Shown piece after piece: positions 35,301-43,721 of a stretch of 53,920 nucleotides of DNA. This stretch comes from JAUASV01 sp047605685 (GTDB lineage Bacteria > Actinomycetota > Actinomycetes > Actinomycetales > Microbacteriaceae), in the NCBI GenBank assembly GCA_047605685.1, contig JASGFF010000007.1, positions 1 through 53,920 of the forward strand, written 5' to 3'. The notes under the pieces were generated by a model. It saw nothing but the letters and a program-made list of their open reading frames with translations, did not search any database and had not been told where the DNA came from. The first letter of the stretch is position 1. Each line of letters starts with the position of its first letter. A program made the position numbers and the translations under genes.

Positions 35301-37381
35301 CCGTCGCCCTTGTCGACGATCGTGACCGCGTCCTCGAGCTTCTGCTGCACTTTGCCGATCGTGGTGGGCGAGAGGGTCGTGAACGCGCTCTTCTCGACCG
35401 CGGAATCCCAGCCGCTGTCGTCGAAACCGGCCTCGTCGAAGCCGTAGGGATAGGCCTGGGCGTTGAAGTTCTCCTTGGGCGCGACGTAGTAGCTCGTGCC
35501 GATGGATCCCGCCGCGGGGAACACGGAATCGCCCGACATGGCGCTCCACCCGGAGTCGGTGCCGAAGACGTCGGTCGTGCCGTCGGCATAGCGCACGACG
35601 AGCTCGGCCTGGAACTTCTGCGTGGTCGTGGTGTAGGCGATCACGCCGATGGCGTTCTCCTCCCCCGCGGTCAGCAGATCGGTGACGTCGAAGCCGTCGT
35701 AGGGCGTCTCCGTGGAGATCGACTGGGTCGGCCCCAGCCCGACGTACTCGCCGTTGACCCAGGCCTTGTAGACGTACTGCTTCGCGGTCGCCGCGCTCGA
35801 GCCGGTCGCGTACAGCGTCGCCCAGGTGATGTCCTGGTCGTCGAGCTCGACCTCGTCGCGCAGGAACGCCCAGTTCACCGTCGCGCTCGCGAGGATGCAG
35901 GCCGACGAGATGGCCACCGAGAGCACGTTCGACGACACGGTGCCGCAGCCGAAGGTGGTGTCGCCGGAGGGGAACGTCGTGGACACCAGGGTGCCGCCGT
36001 CCACGCCGAGGTTGGTCACCGAGAGGTTGCGGAATGCGGCGGTCTCGGTCGATCCGGTTCGCACGCCGACGAAGCCGCGGGTGTAGGCGGTCGCCGCGGT
36101 GTAGGTGTTCACGAGCGTGTCGTCGATGTAGGTGTACACATAGCCGCCGACGGCCTTGATCTTCAGGGTGTACCAGGTGTCGGTGGCGAGGGTGATGCCG
36201 TAGGTGGACAGGCTCACCGAGCTGATCGCGGTGTACGTGCCGCTCGTCTCGGAGTGGGTCTTCAGCACGTTGCTGGAGGCGTTGAGCTGCCACATGTAGC
36301 CGTTGCTGGAGTCGGTGGCGCGGAAGAACACGCCGGCGGCGACGGCGCCGATCTTGACATCGGTCTGGAACAGGTAGTTGCTCCAGGTGCCGGCGTAGTA
36401 GGCCCGGGTGCTCTTGGCGAGCACGAGCTTCCCGCTCGAGATGCTCGTGCCGGTGGAGCCGGTGTAGGTGAAGTCGGTCTGCGTGCTGTCGCTGAAGTCG
36501 TTCGAGTAGAGCGTCTCGGTGCCGTCGAGCGAGGTGAGGGTGATGTTGTCGACGGTCGCGGCCTCGCTGCTGCCCTGGCGGAAGGCGATGCCGCCGTTGG
36601 AGTAGGTGGCGGCGGAGTCGGTCCAGGTGTTCACCAGGGTGCCGTCGATCCAGGTGGTGAACGTGCTTCCGCTGGCCTGGACCGTGAGCGTGTAGGTCGT
36701 GCCCGCGGTGATGGTGATGCCGTAGGTGGACAGGTCGATGGACTGCGACGCGGTCGTGCCGATGTGGGTCTTCAGGATGTTGGTGTCGCTGCGGATCTGC
36801 CAGAGATAGCCGGTATCCGTGCCGGTCGACGCCCGGAACACGATCGTCGCCGCGAGCGTCGTCGGCGTGAGGTCGGCGCTGAGGATGAAGTCACCCCAGT
36901 TCTCATAGCCCCCTCCGGCCCAGATCGGGTCGCTGTTCGACCAGGAGCTGCCGTTGTCCGTGCCGAACCAGGAGGCGTCGCTCCAGTCGGAGAGCGTGCC
37001 GTCCGAGCCGGTGCGCACCCGCCACCAGTACCGCTCGGCCGCGTCGAGCGAGGTGGTCCCGTCATAGGCGATGCCGCTGGAGCTGGCGGAGTCGATCTCG
37101 CCGCTGTCCCAGACATCGGCCTCGTCCGCCTCGAGCAGGGATTCGCTCGAGGCGACCTGGATCTGGTAACTCTCCTGGGTCGTGACACTGCTCTGCCAGG
37201 CGAAGATCGGCCCGCTGGAACGGTCGACGTCGGCGGGATGCTCGAGGCTGTCGACGGTGAGGCCGGTGGGCGCGGTGGTCGTCGATGTCGTCTCCGCGAG
37301 CGCGGCGGGGGCGACCCCGGTCGCTGCGGAGGCGACGAGCGCGAGCGCGAGGAGCGTCGCGAGGGCAGAGCGAACGAGCAT
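32306..37381 (-). CDS. Secreted multidomain alpha-L-rhamnosidase (GH78)
   Basis: Protein of 1691 aa. Signal peptide 1-29 (APAALA-ET). Then: GH78 N-terminal sandwich (about 39-143); two similar concanavalin-like modules (about 145-295, 300-450), each with an NxLKTH motif and a W/Y-x-ID-x-TLVNT strand; rhamnosidase N domain (about 500-670, VYKAWVNGEYVGLGP); (alpha/alpha)6 catalytic barrel (about 790-1130, DSWTRERTDYEADAYIQ); C-terminal sandwich; four OmpL47-type repeats (about 1240-1570) arranged ABAB; and a basic, Lys-rich terminal Ig-like module. No LPxTG. It releases rhamnose from plant or microbial glycans for the importer upstream. Lower GC and Thr/Ser-rich composition. Confidence 0.9.
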   Translation of the reverse strand: MLVRSALATLLALALVASAATGVAPAALAETTSTTTAPTGLTVDSLEHPADVDRSSGPIFAWQSSVTTQESYQIQVASSESLLEADEADVWDSGEIDSASSSGIAYDGTTSLDAAERYWWRVRTGSDGTLSDWSDASWFGTDNGSSWSNSDPIWAGGGYENWGDFILSADLTPTTLAATIVFRASTGTDTGYLWQIRSDTNILKTHIGTTASQSIDLSTYGITITAGTTYTLTVQASGSTFTTWIDGTLVNTWTDSAATYSNGGIAFRQGSSEAATVDNITLTSLDGTETLYSNDFSDSTQTDFTYTGSTGTSISSGKLVLAKSTRAYYAGTWSNYLFQTDVKIGAVAAGVFFRATDSSNGYMWQLNASSNVLKTHSETSGTYTAISSVSLSTYGITLATDTWYTLKIKAVGGYVYTYIDDTLVNTYTAATAYTRGFVGVRTGSTETAAFRNLSVTNLGVDGGTLVSTTFPSGDTTFGCGTVSSNVLSVAISSACILASATVNWAFLRDEVELDDQDITWATLYATGSSAATAKQYVYKAWVNGEYVGLGPTQSISTETPYDGFDVTDLLTAGEENAIGVIAYTTTTQKFQAELVVRYADGTTDVFGTDSGWSAMSGDSVFPAAGSIGTSYYVAPKENFNAQAYPYGFDEAGFDDSGWDSAVEKSAFTTLSPTTIGKVQQKLEDAVTIVDKGDGDYFIDFGRTWIGGIQLSLSDGTAGDTLDVRYGEVTSATNTVKYALNTGNTYQDIYTLTDGAQTISTWGMRVFRYVEVVGADEEITVDNLKALALVYPFDEDAATFTSSDDDLNAVWQLSRNSIEALDLNFYTDSWTRERTDYEADAYIQLLSNLALNSDTSLGEYSTSYFSNHRTWPTEWPLYVILAMHDLWMATGDTTQLSTYYTVLQSKLPTSWIDSATGLVYKSSGSSGCSSTTDCDIVDWPSTERDSFDFRAYNTVLNALSYQTFVDMAEVATVLGKTSDATTYASYAANLKASFNAYFYDSSTGSYVDGMTSTSDISTHHAVHSSAFALAFGLVEDDNKSAVAASIAARNTSDEFICSVYCAAFLLPGLYNAGAGQAALDLLTASGTSSWLNMIADGAGATAEAWDSSLKSNLTYSHPWAASPAYIVPTGLFGVKPTTAGYQTFTVKPQPGDLEYGSVTVPTVKGSIGVAFDQSGDDGLEFAVNVPGNTAATVSIPQTDDSSTTVYIDQLPYAATLDSTGYLTVSGVTAGCHVVSTVAGSAAAQNTTITGVCGDDYVAEDLTAPEVTASIEPAATDGWYGADTTLSLDATDDFAVDTVEYRLGDGDWIEYTAPVTLPAGSYEVGYRATDTSGNTTTGSTDVAVDVTAPEVTATASTGSDGITVVLEGTDADSGVASLRYSVDDGDWADYTTPLVLSGDSAHTVDWTAADVAGNASSGSTVVGDQSAPTVTAAITPAATSGWYGANATLTISASDDVAVDTVEYRIGDGDWSAYTAPVTLAGGSYTIDYRATDTAGNTTTGSMSVAVDVTAPTVSASAAQSGSGATVTLSARDSQSGVASLRYRVDGGSWASYTAAFPVSGSGDHTVDWLATDVVGNTSSGTTTVTVTATSVTTTTTLKAVTIKAAVKVAKKSKRAKITVTAVKGAKLTVVVKKAGKTVYRKTITSTAKSRYVLLTKKLRKGSYTVTVRTSTTSSYAAAKKTVRFTVRKNPKG

Positions 37382-37440
37382 GACGGGCTGATCCCTTCGT
37401 CATTGGAGGGCGCGGATGCGACTTCACGGGGCGGACCGAA

Positions 37441-37452
37441 TGGAACGATTCA
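37441..37452. promoter_or_regulatory. LacI-type operator before the rhamnosidase
   Basis: TGGAACGATTCA, 60 bp before the start. Read on the other strand it is TGAATCGTTCCA, 11 of 12 identical to the site at 42485-42496 in front of the rhamnose importer. Confidence 0.65.
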
Positions 37453-37567
37453 ATCGGACAAGAGCCATGTAATCACAGAAGCCGATCGCGCGCAAATGCC
37501 CGGTCAGCGGGCATTTTTGCGCATTGACTCAGCTTGTGCGCTGCGTGGGGCAGATCCGGAAACAGCA

Positions 37568-37601
37568 CTCGCCCGGCGGCGCGAAGGCGCCGCCGGGCGA
37601 G
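37568..37601 (-). terminator. Terminator of the rhamnose importer operon
   Basis: Perfect 15-bp stem CTCGCCCGGCGGCGC with GAAG loop, 15 bp after the substrate-binding protein stop. It separates the importer operon from the rhamnosidase gene. Confidence 0.85.
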
Positions 37602-37616
37602 CCGGCCGGGATCAGC

Positions 37617-38669
37617 TCAGAAGCTGAACTGGTCGATGTTCGAGGCGTCGAACACGTAGGGGTCGCCGAGCGTGATCACGCCGTCGGCCTCGACGGTGAA
37701 GTCCGTCACCCCGCTCGAGAGCCCCTCGGCGGTGAAGGTGTCGCCCTCCGCACCGGTGATGGTGCCGTCGAGCAGCGCCTTGGCCGCGTAGGCGGCCAGG
37801 ATGCCGAGGTCCTCCGGGTTCCACAGCGCGAACTCCGTGACGGTGCCGTCCTCGATGTACTCCTTCATGCCGCTCGGGGTGCCGAGCCCGGTCAGCGCGA
37901 CCTTGCCCTTGTACTCCGAGGTCGAGAGGTAGCGCGCGGCCGCCGCGATGCCGACGGTGGTCGGCGCGATGATGCCCTTGAGGTCGGGGTAGCTCGACAG
38001 CAGCGCCTCGGTCTTGTCGAAGGAGGTCTGGTCGTCGTCATCGCCGTACACGACATCCACGATGTCGATGTCGGGGTACTGCGAGGCCGCGTAGGTCTTC
38101 ATGACGTCGATCCAGGCGTTCTGGTTCGTCGCGTTCGCCGTCGCCGACAGGATCGCGATGTCACCCGAGCCGCCGATCTCGTCGGCGATGATGTCGATCT
38201 GCTTCTCGCCGATGAGCTCGGTGGAGGAGGCCGACACGTAGACGTCGCGGCAGTCGGGGTCGACGTCCGAATCGAAGGTGACGACCTTGACGCCGGCGTC
38301 ACGAGCCTCGTCGAGCGAGTCGCACAGCGCGTCGACATCGTTCGCCGAGAGCACGATCGCGCTCACCTGCTGCTGGGTCAGCGTGTTGATGTAGGTCACC
38401 TGGCCGTCGGCGGTCGCCTCGGTCGGGCCGACCTCCTGGTAGGTGCCGCCGAAGGACTCGACGGCCGCCTGGCCGGCAGCATCGCTCGCCTCGAAGTAGG
38501 GGTTGCCCAGGTTCTTCGGCAGGTAGGCGATGTTGTAGCTGGAGTCACCGCTCGACGACGAGTCGTCGCTGCTGCTGTCGCTCGAGGAGCAGGCGCTCGC
38601 GCCGAGGGCGACGGTGACGGCGAGGCCGATGACAGCGGCGGCCTTGCCTCGTGTACGGAACAACTTCAT
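37617..38669 (-). CDS. rhaS: Rhamnose ABC transporter substrate-binding lipoprotein
   Basis: Protein of 350 aa. Lipoprotein signal with lipobox ending at C27 (LGASAC), then a Ser/Asp linker and a periplasmic-binding type 1 fold. PKNLGNPYFEASD, VTYINTLTQQQVSAIVLSAN and VVTFDSDV match the rhamnose/AI-2 (RhaS/LsrB) group; the GH78 neighbour favours rhamnose. Here rhaS means the transporter subunit, not the E. coli activator. Last gene of the importer operon, 57 bp after rhaQ. Confidence 0.88.
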   Translation of the reverse strand: MKLFRTRGKAAAVIGLAVTVALGASACSSSDSSSDDSSSSGDSSYNIAYLPKNLGNPYFEASDAAGQAAVESFGGTYQEVGPTEATADGQVTYINTLTQQQVSAIVLSANDVDALCDSLDEARDAGVKVVTFDSDVDPDCRDVYVSASSTELIGEKQIDIIADEIGGSGDIAILSATANATNQNAWIDVMKTYAASQYPDIDIVDVVYGDDDDQTSFDKTEALLSSYPDLKGIIAPTTVGIAAAARYLSTSEYKGKVALTGLGTPSGMKEYIEDGTVTEFALWNPEDLGILAAYAAKALLDGTITGAEGDTFTAEGLSSGVTDFTVEADGVITLGDPYVFDASNIDQFSF

Positions 38670-38726
38670 TGTTCGTCCTTTCGGTGGGTGGTGCAGTGCT
38701 GCGATGTCCGCGGGATCGCGGGACAC

Positions 38727-39797
38727 TCAGGTGGCGGCGGCGGATCTCGCCGCGCGCCGGACCCCTCGCCGCTCCCGGATCCTCCGGAACCAGGCGAGAA
38801 GGCTGGGGATGACCACCGAGACGATCAGCAGCACGCCGACCATCACGTTGATCACCTCGTCGGACACGCTCGCGAGCCGGAGCGCGCTGCGAAGGGCGCC
38901 GATGAGCAGCACCCCCGCGATCACGCCCGGCAGCGCGCCGCGCCCGCCGAAGATGGAGACGCCGCCGACGAGCACGGCCGCGATGACCGAGAGCTCGAGG
39001 CCGGCGGCGTTGTCGCCGCGCGCCGAGTTGTAGCGCAGCGTCCAGTAGATGCCGGCGAGCGCCGAGATGAGACCCGCCACCAGGTAGAGCCAGAGCTTGA
39101 GGCGCGCGGTCTTGATGCCGGAGAAACGGCTCGCCTCGTCGTTCAGGCCCGCCGAGTAGATGGTGCGGCCGACCGGCGTGAAGTGCAGCACGATGATGAA
39201 GACGACGGCGAGCACCAGGAACAGCAGGATGCTGCCGGGGATCGCCGTGCCCTGGCCGAACAGCCGCTCGGTGGCGATGTCCTTCCAGCCATCCGGGAAG
39301 TCGGTGATCGCGGTGGTGCCGAGCAGGCCGACGGCGATGCCGCGGAACAGGGCGAGCGTGCCGACGGTGACCGCGAGGGAGGGCAGGCCGACGCCGGCGA
39401 TCAGGAAGCCGTTGAGGGCGCCGCCGAGCCCGCCGACGAGAAGCGCGACGAGCATCGCGAGCACGATCGGCCAGCCCGCCTGGTGGAGCGCCCCGAGGAC
39501 CACGCTGGAGAGCCCCATCATGCTCGCCACCGAGAGGTCGATCTCGCCGGTGATGACGATGAGCGTCATCGGCAGCGCGATCAGCAGGATCGGGAAGATG
39601 TCGAGCAGCAGGTTGTAGGCCGTCAGCGCGGTGCCGAAGTACGGCACCTGTGCGGTGGCGACGATCCACACCACGACGAGCAGCGCGATGATCGCGGCGT
39701 CGCGGCCGAGGAGCATCTTGCGCAGGCGGTGCGCGAGGCTCGGTGCCTGCGGCACGGCACGCACAACGGAGCCGGTGGCGGGCTCGGTGGCGCTCAC
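38727..39797 (-). CDS. rhaQ: Rhamnose ABC transporter permease 1
   Basis: Protein of 356 aa with eight to ten helices of the BPD_transp_2 (ribose/rhamnose) family: ITGEIDLSVASMMGLSS, then GGVSIFGGRGALPGVIAG. GTG start overlapping the other permease stop (GTGA). It forms the channel with RhaP. Confidence 0.88.
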   Translation of the reverse strand: MSATEPATGSVVRAVPQAPSLAHRLRKMLLGRDAAIIALLVVVWIVATAQVPYFGTALTAYNLLLDIFPILLIALPMTLIVITGEIDLSVASMMGLSSVVLGALHQAGWPIVLAMLVALLVGGLGGALNGFLIAGVGLPSLAVTVGTLALFRGIAVGLLGTTAITDFPDGWKDIATERLFGQGTAIPGSILLFLVLAVVFIIVLHFTPVGRTIYSAGLNDEASRFSGIKTARLKLWLYLVAGLISALAGIYWTLRYNSARGDNAAGLELSVIAAVLVGGVSIFGGRGALPGVIAGVLLIGALRSALRLASVSDEVINVMVGVLLIVSVVIPSLLAWFRRIRERRGVRRAARSAAAT

Positions 39798-40864
39798 GCG
39801 CGGCCTCCCTTCATGGCGCCGGCGCTCACGGCCGGGATGGCGATCGTCGGGGGCGAGGAGATGCCGTCGGCATCCCGCGCCCGGGCGAGCCGGCGCCGGG
39901 TGCGCCGGGCGAGCAGCCGGTCGAGCACGATCGCGCCGATGATGAGCGCGCCGACGACGGCCTGCTGCCAGAAGTCCTGGATGCCGATCGAGGGCAGAGC
40001 GCGGTCGATCATCGTCAGCAGCACGGCGCCGATCGCGGCGCCGACCACAGTGCCCTGACCGCCGAAGATGGCGACGCCGCCGATGACGGCCGCGGCGATG
40101 GCCTGCATCTCCAGACCGGTGCCGGCGTTCGAGGCGACGGTGGCGTAGCGGGCGGCGTACAGCACGCCGGCGAGGCCGGCGAGGGTGCCGGATGCCACGA
40201 ACGCGGCGAACACCCGGCGGCCGACCCTCAGGCCGTAGAGCTTCGCCGCCTCCTCGTTGGAGCCGATCGCGTAGAGCTCGCGGCCCGGCCGGGTGCACCC
40301 GAGCAGGTAGGCCACGACGGCGACGACGATGACGGCGATGATCGTGATCCAGGGGATGCCGACGAGTTCACCGGTGCCGAGGGCCTTGAACGAGGCGGGC
40401 AGGTCCGCGGCGTTGATCCGGTTGGCGCCGGCCCAGGCGATGTCGATGCCGCGGAAGACGTAGAGCGTGCCGAGCGTGATCACGAGAGCGGGCACCTTCG
40501 CGACCGAGACGAGCACGCCGTTGACCACGCCGAGGCCGAGGCCGAGCAGCACGCCGAGGAGCATCACCACGATCGCGGGCACGCCCGTCCAGTCGGTGAA
40601 CATCCGACCGGTCGCATAGGCGGTGAGGCCGAGGGTGGCGCTCACGGAGAGGTCCACGTTCTTCGTGACGAGCACGATCGCCTCGGCGACGGCGAGCAGC
40701 ACGAGCAGCGAGGGGGTGAGCAGCAGATTGCGGAAGCCGTCGGAGGAGAACACGAAGTTCGGGTTGATGATCGTGGCGACGGCGATCACGAGGATCGTGG
40801 CGAGCAGCACGCTGAACTCGCGCCGGCCGAGCAGCCGGCGCAGCGCCGAGGGGTTCCCGATCAT
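39794..40864 (-). CDS. rhaP: Rhamnose ABC transporter permease 2
   Basis: Protein of 356 aa, same family as RhaQ (TKNVDLSVSATLGLTAY, GGVAIFGGQGTVVGAAIG, and the EAA-like GSNEEAAKLYGL loop). ATG overlaps the ATPase stop (ATGA). Heterodimer partner of RhaQ. Confidence 0.88.
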   Translation of the reverse strand: MIGNPSALRRLLGRREFSVLLATILVIAVATIINPNFVFSSDGFRNLLLTPSLLVLLAVAEAIVLVTKNVDLSVSATLGLTAYATGRMFTDWTGVPAIVVMLLGVLLGLGLGVVNGVLVSVAKVPALVITLGTLYVFRGIDIAWAGANRINAADLPASFKALGTGELVGIPWITIIAVIVVAVVAYLLGCTRPGRELYAIGSNEEAAKLYGLRVGRRVFAAFVASGTLAGLAGVLYAARYATVASNAGTGLEMQAIAAAVIGGVAIFGGQGTVVGAAIGAVLLTMIDRALPSIGIQDFWQQAVVGALIIGAIVLDRLLARRTRRRLARARDADGISSPPTIAIPAVSAGAMKGGRA

Positions 40865-42390
40865 GCGGCCACCCCCGAGCGGGTCGCGGCCGTCATCACG
40901 GCCTCGGAGTCGGCCTCGGCGCGGGCGAGCTCGGCGGTGATCTCGCCCTCGCGCATCACGAGCACGCGGTCGCTCATCCCGAGCACCTCCGGCAGCTCGG
41001 AGGAGATCATCAGCACCGCCATGCCCTGCTGCGCGAGCCGGTCGAGGAGTCGGTGCACCTCGGCCTTGGTGCCGACGTCGATGCCGCGGGTGGGCTCGTC
41101 GATGATGAGCAGCCTCGGGTTGGTGGCGAGCCACTTGGCGATGACCACCTTCTGCTGGTTGCCGCCGGAGAGCGTGCCGGCCTCGGAGTCGAGGGTGCCG
41201 GCCTTCACCTGCAGTCGCTCGGACCACTCGCGCGCCGCGGCGTACTCCGGGTCCCGGGTGAGCAGCCCGAAGCGGGACAGTGCCCGGCGCAGCGTGATGG
41301 TGATGTTGCGGGCGATCGACATCTCGACGACGAGGCCCTGGCGGCGGCGGTCCTCGGGGATGAAGGCGAGGCCCGCCTCGATCGCCGCGGCGGAGTCGCC
41401 GACGGGCAGGGCCGCCCCGTCGACGGTGACCGAGCCGGAGTCGTAGCGGTCCACGCCGAAGATCGCCCGGGCCACCTCGCTGCGACCGGCGCCGACCAGG
41501 CCGGCGAGGCCGACGATCTCGCGCTCGCGCACCTCGAAGGAGATGTCGTGGAACGTACCGGCGCTCGTGAGGTGCTCGACGGCGAGCACCACCCGGCCGG
41601 GCTGGACGCCCTCGGTCTTCGGGAACAGCTCGCTCACCTCGCGGCCGACCATGTCGCGCACGATCTGCGGCACCGTGACATCCGCCGTCGCGTGCGTGGC
41701 GATGTACTCGCCGTCGCGCATGACGGTGATGGTGTCGCACAGCGCGAAGACCTCGTCGAAGCGGTGCGAGATGAACACGAGCGCCCGGCCCTCGTCGCGC
41801 AGGCTGCGTGCGACGGCGAAGAGCCTCTCCACCTCGACGCCCGAGAGCGCCGCGGTGGGCTCGTCCATGATGAGCACCGAGGCATCGAGGGAGATCGCCT
41901 TGGCGATCTCGATGATCTGCTGGTCGGCGATGGACAGGCCGAGGGTGGGGCGGTCGGGGTCGATGCGCACGCCGAGCCGCTCGAAGATCGCGACGGCCTC
42001 GGCGCGCATGGCGCGGCGATCGATGCGGCCGGCCCGGGTGGGCTGCCGGCCCATGAAGATGTTCTCGGTGACCGAGAGGTCGGGGAAGAGCGTGGGCTCC
42101 TGGTAGATCACGGCGATGCCGGCGGCCTTGGACTCGGCGGTGGAGCCGAAGTCGACGCTCTCGCCGCCGAGCCGGAACTCGCCGGCGTCGCGCCGGTAGA
42201 GGCCGGCGATGATCTTGACCAGCGTGGACTTGCCGGCGCCGTTCTCGCCGACGAGGGCGTGGATCGAGCCGGCGGCGAGGCGGATGCTGCCGTTGCGCAG
42301 CGCCAGCACCGAGCCGAAGGCCTTGGAGATGCCCTCGAGCTCGAGGACGGAAGGTGCGGCCGCGGCCGCACCTTTCTCGGATATCGCCAT
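40861..42390 (-). CDS. rhaT: Rhamnose ABC transporter ATPase (two ABC domains)
   Basis: Protein of 509 aa with two ABC cassettes, as in ribose/rhamnose importers. The first has GENGAGKST, Walker B VLIMDEPTAALS and an unusual signature (LGLSIADQQ). The second has a degenerate Walker A (GLVGAGRSE), signature LSGGNQQK and LLIIDEPTRGID. First gene of rhaT-rhaP-rhaQ-rhaS. The mRNA leader of about 115 bases carries a LacI-type operator and a 25-bp palindrome. Confidence 0.9.
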   Translation of the reverse strand: MAISEKGAAAAAPSVLELEGISKAFGSVLALRNGSIRLAAGSIHALVGENGAGKSTLVKIIAGLYRRDAGEFRLGGESVDFGSTAESKAAGIAVIYQEPTLFPDLSVTENIFMGRQPTRAGRIDRRAMRAEAVAIFERLGVRIDPDRPTLGLSIADQQIIEIAKAISLDASVLIMDEPTAALSGVEVERLFAVARSLRDEGRALVFISHRFDEVFALCDTITVMRDGEYIATHATADVTVPQIVRDMVGREVSELFPKTEGVQPGRVVLAVEHLTSAGTFHDISFEVREREIVGLAGLVGAGRSEVARAIFGVDRYDSGSVTVDGAALPVGDSAAAIEAGLAFIPEDRRRQGLVVEMSIARNITITLRRALSRFGLLTRDPEYAAAREWSERLQVKAGTLDSEAGTLSGGNQQKVVIAKWLATNPRLLIIDEPTRGIDVGTKAEVHRLLDRLAQQGMAVLMISSELPEVLGMSDRVLVMREGEITAELARAEADSEAVMTAATRSGVAA

Positions 42391-42451
42391 TGATGTTCCT
42401 GCTTCGCTGAAGGGGCCCGTCGGGTGAGGGATGCCCCGGAGCTGAATCGTT

Positions 42452-42476
42452 GGTCCTGAACCGCTGGTTCTGGACC
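42452..42476. promoter_or_regulatory. 25-bp near-perfect palindrome in the rhaT leader
   Basis: GGTCCTGAACC-GCT-GGTTCTGGACC, 11-bp arms with one mismatch. It lies between the operator and the rhaT start, inside the transcribed leader. Confidence 0.65.
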
Positions 42477-42484
42477 ACGAAGGC

Positions 42485-42496
42485 TGAATCGTTTCA
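42485..42496. promoter_or_regulatory. LacI-type operator of the rhamnose importer
   Basis: TGAATCGTTTCA, a palindrome with a central CG as in LacI-family sites, about 10-20 bases downstream of the predicted start of transcription. GCTGAATCGTT recurs at 42441-42451. Confidence 0.7.
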
Positions 42497-42512
42497 AAAT
42501 GTGGACGGGCTA

Positions 42513-42542
42513 ACGATAGGGCGCCGATCCGTCCCGGGTCAA
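42513..42542 (-). promoter_or_regulatory. Promoter of rhaTPQS
   Basis: -35 TTGACC (42537-42542), 18-bp spacer, -10 TATCGT (42513-42518) on the minus strand. The operator follows at once, so a bound repressor would block RNA polymerase. Confidence 0.7.
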
Positions 42543-42654
42543 GCTCCACGCCCCGGCCGATCGCCACGACGGCGGGAATGTCACCGCATCGTTATGGCGT
42601 GCCGACACCGGCCGGGGCGGCCAGGCGGGACCGCAGATGGGATGGGGGGTGAGG

Positions 42655-42736
42655 TGGCAGGTGAGGGATTCGAACCCCCGAAGTTAAGAACGGCTGATTT
42701 ACAGTCAGCTCCCTTTGGCCGCTTGGGTAACCTGCC
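42655..42736 (-). tRNA. tRNA-Tyr (GUA)
   Basis: 82-nt class II tRNA with a long variable arm; acceptor GGCAGGT / ACCTGCC, anticodon loop CTGTAAA, discriminator A. A TATCCT -10-like box is at 42783-42788. Confidence 0.96.
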
Positions 42737-42865
42737 AAGCGCCTTCGCCCACCTGTATTCAGCTGTGCGGAGGCGCTGGACAAGGATAGCGGATGCCGGG
42801 AACGCCGGACGCCAGCGGCGAGCCCGACGACCCGCGGGTGGTGGCCGCGGCCACCCGACGACGAC

Positions 42866-43651
42866 TCAACCGGCGTAGGCGTTCGCGGCCCGGGCGACGG
42901 CCTGCAGGTAGGAGGGTGCCGCGTTGTAGGCGGCGATGCCGGCACGCCACCCGGCCTCACTGACCATGTCCGGCGAGCCGACCGCGTCGACGGTGGCACG
43001 GCACAGGTAGTTGGCCGCGGCCATGGCCTCGTCGTCGATGTTCTGCGGGTCCTGCACGCCGTCGCCCGAGGCATCCGTGCGCCAGTTGCGCCAGCTCTGC
43101 GGGATCATCTGCATCGGCCCCATCGCGCGGTCGTACTCGGCGTCGCCGTCGAACTTGCCCTCGTCGCTGTCCGGGATGTGCTCGGTGCCGTCGCCGCTGA
43201 GCGAGGGACCGTAGATCGCCGGGCTCACCGTGCCGTCCGCCTCGATCGTCGAGCCGCCGTGGCTGCCGTGCTTCGACTCGACCCAGCCGATCGCGGCGAG
43301 CGTGTTCCAGGAGACGCCGCACTCCGGCATCGCCTGCGCCTTCGCGATCGCGGCACCCGCGTAGGCGGCGAGCGCCCGCACCGGGATGCCGGTGCGCGTC
43401 GCCGTCGCGCTCAGCCAGGAGGCGTCCACGAGCGCCGCGACCGAGGCCCCGGAGTCCTTCGTGCCGACGGTGGCGTCGACCTCCGGGGCATCCGCCGCCT
43501 CGACCGGGGCGGCGGCGGGGGCGGCGTAGCTCGGCTCCGGCGTCGGGCTCGCACCGGGCACGCCCCCGACCAGGGCCGTGGAGACGATGATGCCCGCGAC
43601 CAGGAGCACACCCGCGGTGATCGCGACCACGGCGGCAGGGCGAACGGGCAT
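42866..43651 (-). CDS. Lytic murein transglycosylase (SLT_2/MltB-like)
   Basis: Protein of 261 aa. N-terminal membrane anchor (AVVAITAGVLLVAGIIVSTAL), a Pro/Ala/Glu linker to about residue 70, then a lysozyme-like domain with the catalytic Glu in IGWVESKHGSHGG and RAMGPMQMIPQSWR. It cleaves glycan strands to 1,6-anhydro-MurNAc during wall remodelling. It lacks the C-terminal peptidoglycan-binding repeat of some relatives. Confidence 0.88.
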   Translation of the reverse strand: MPVRPAAVVAITAGVLLVAGIIVSTALVGGVPGASPTPEPSYAAPAAAPVEAADAPEVDATVGTKDSGASVAALVDASWLSATATRTGIPVRALAAYAGAAIAKAQAMPECGVSWNTLAAIGWVESKHGSHGGSTIEADGTVSPAIYGPSLSGDGTEHIPDSDEGKFDGDAEYDRAMGPMQMIPQSWRNWRTDASGDGVQDPQNIDDEAMAAANYLCRATVDAVGSPDMVSEAGWRAGIAAYNAAPSYLQAVARAANAYAG

Positions 43652-43721
43652 CCGTCCCTTCTACCACGCCGGCCTGGCACCCGCCGGCCACGGCGCGAGG
43701 CCGACGGCTAGCATCGTTGCC

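Noticed and set aside
32243..37627. A 5.4-kb open frame on the plus strand opposite the rhamnosidase
   Set aside because: GC-rich codon bias leaves antisense frames open; it is His/Arg/Asp/Gly-rich with no domain, while the minus strand encodes a clear signal peptide and GH78 protein.
43578..43721. N-terminal extension of YajQ
   Set aside because: The family start MADPSFD lies at 43722 with TAGCAT seven bases upstream; the extension has no family similarity.
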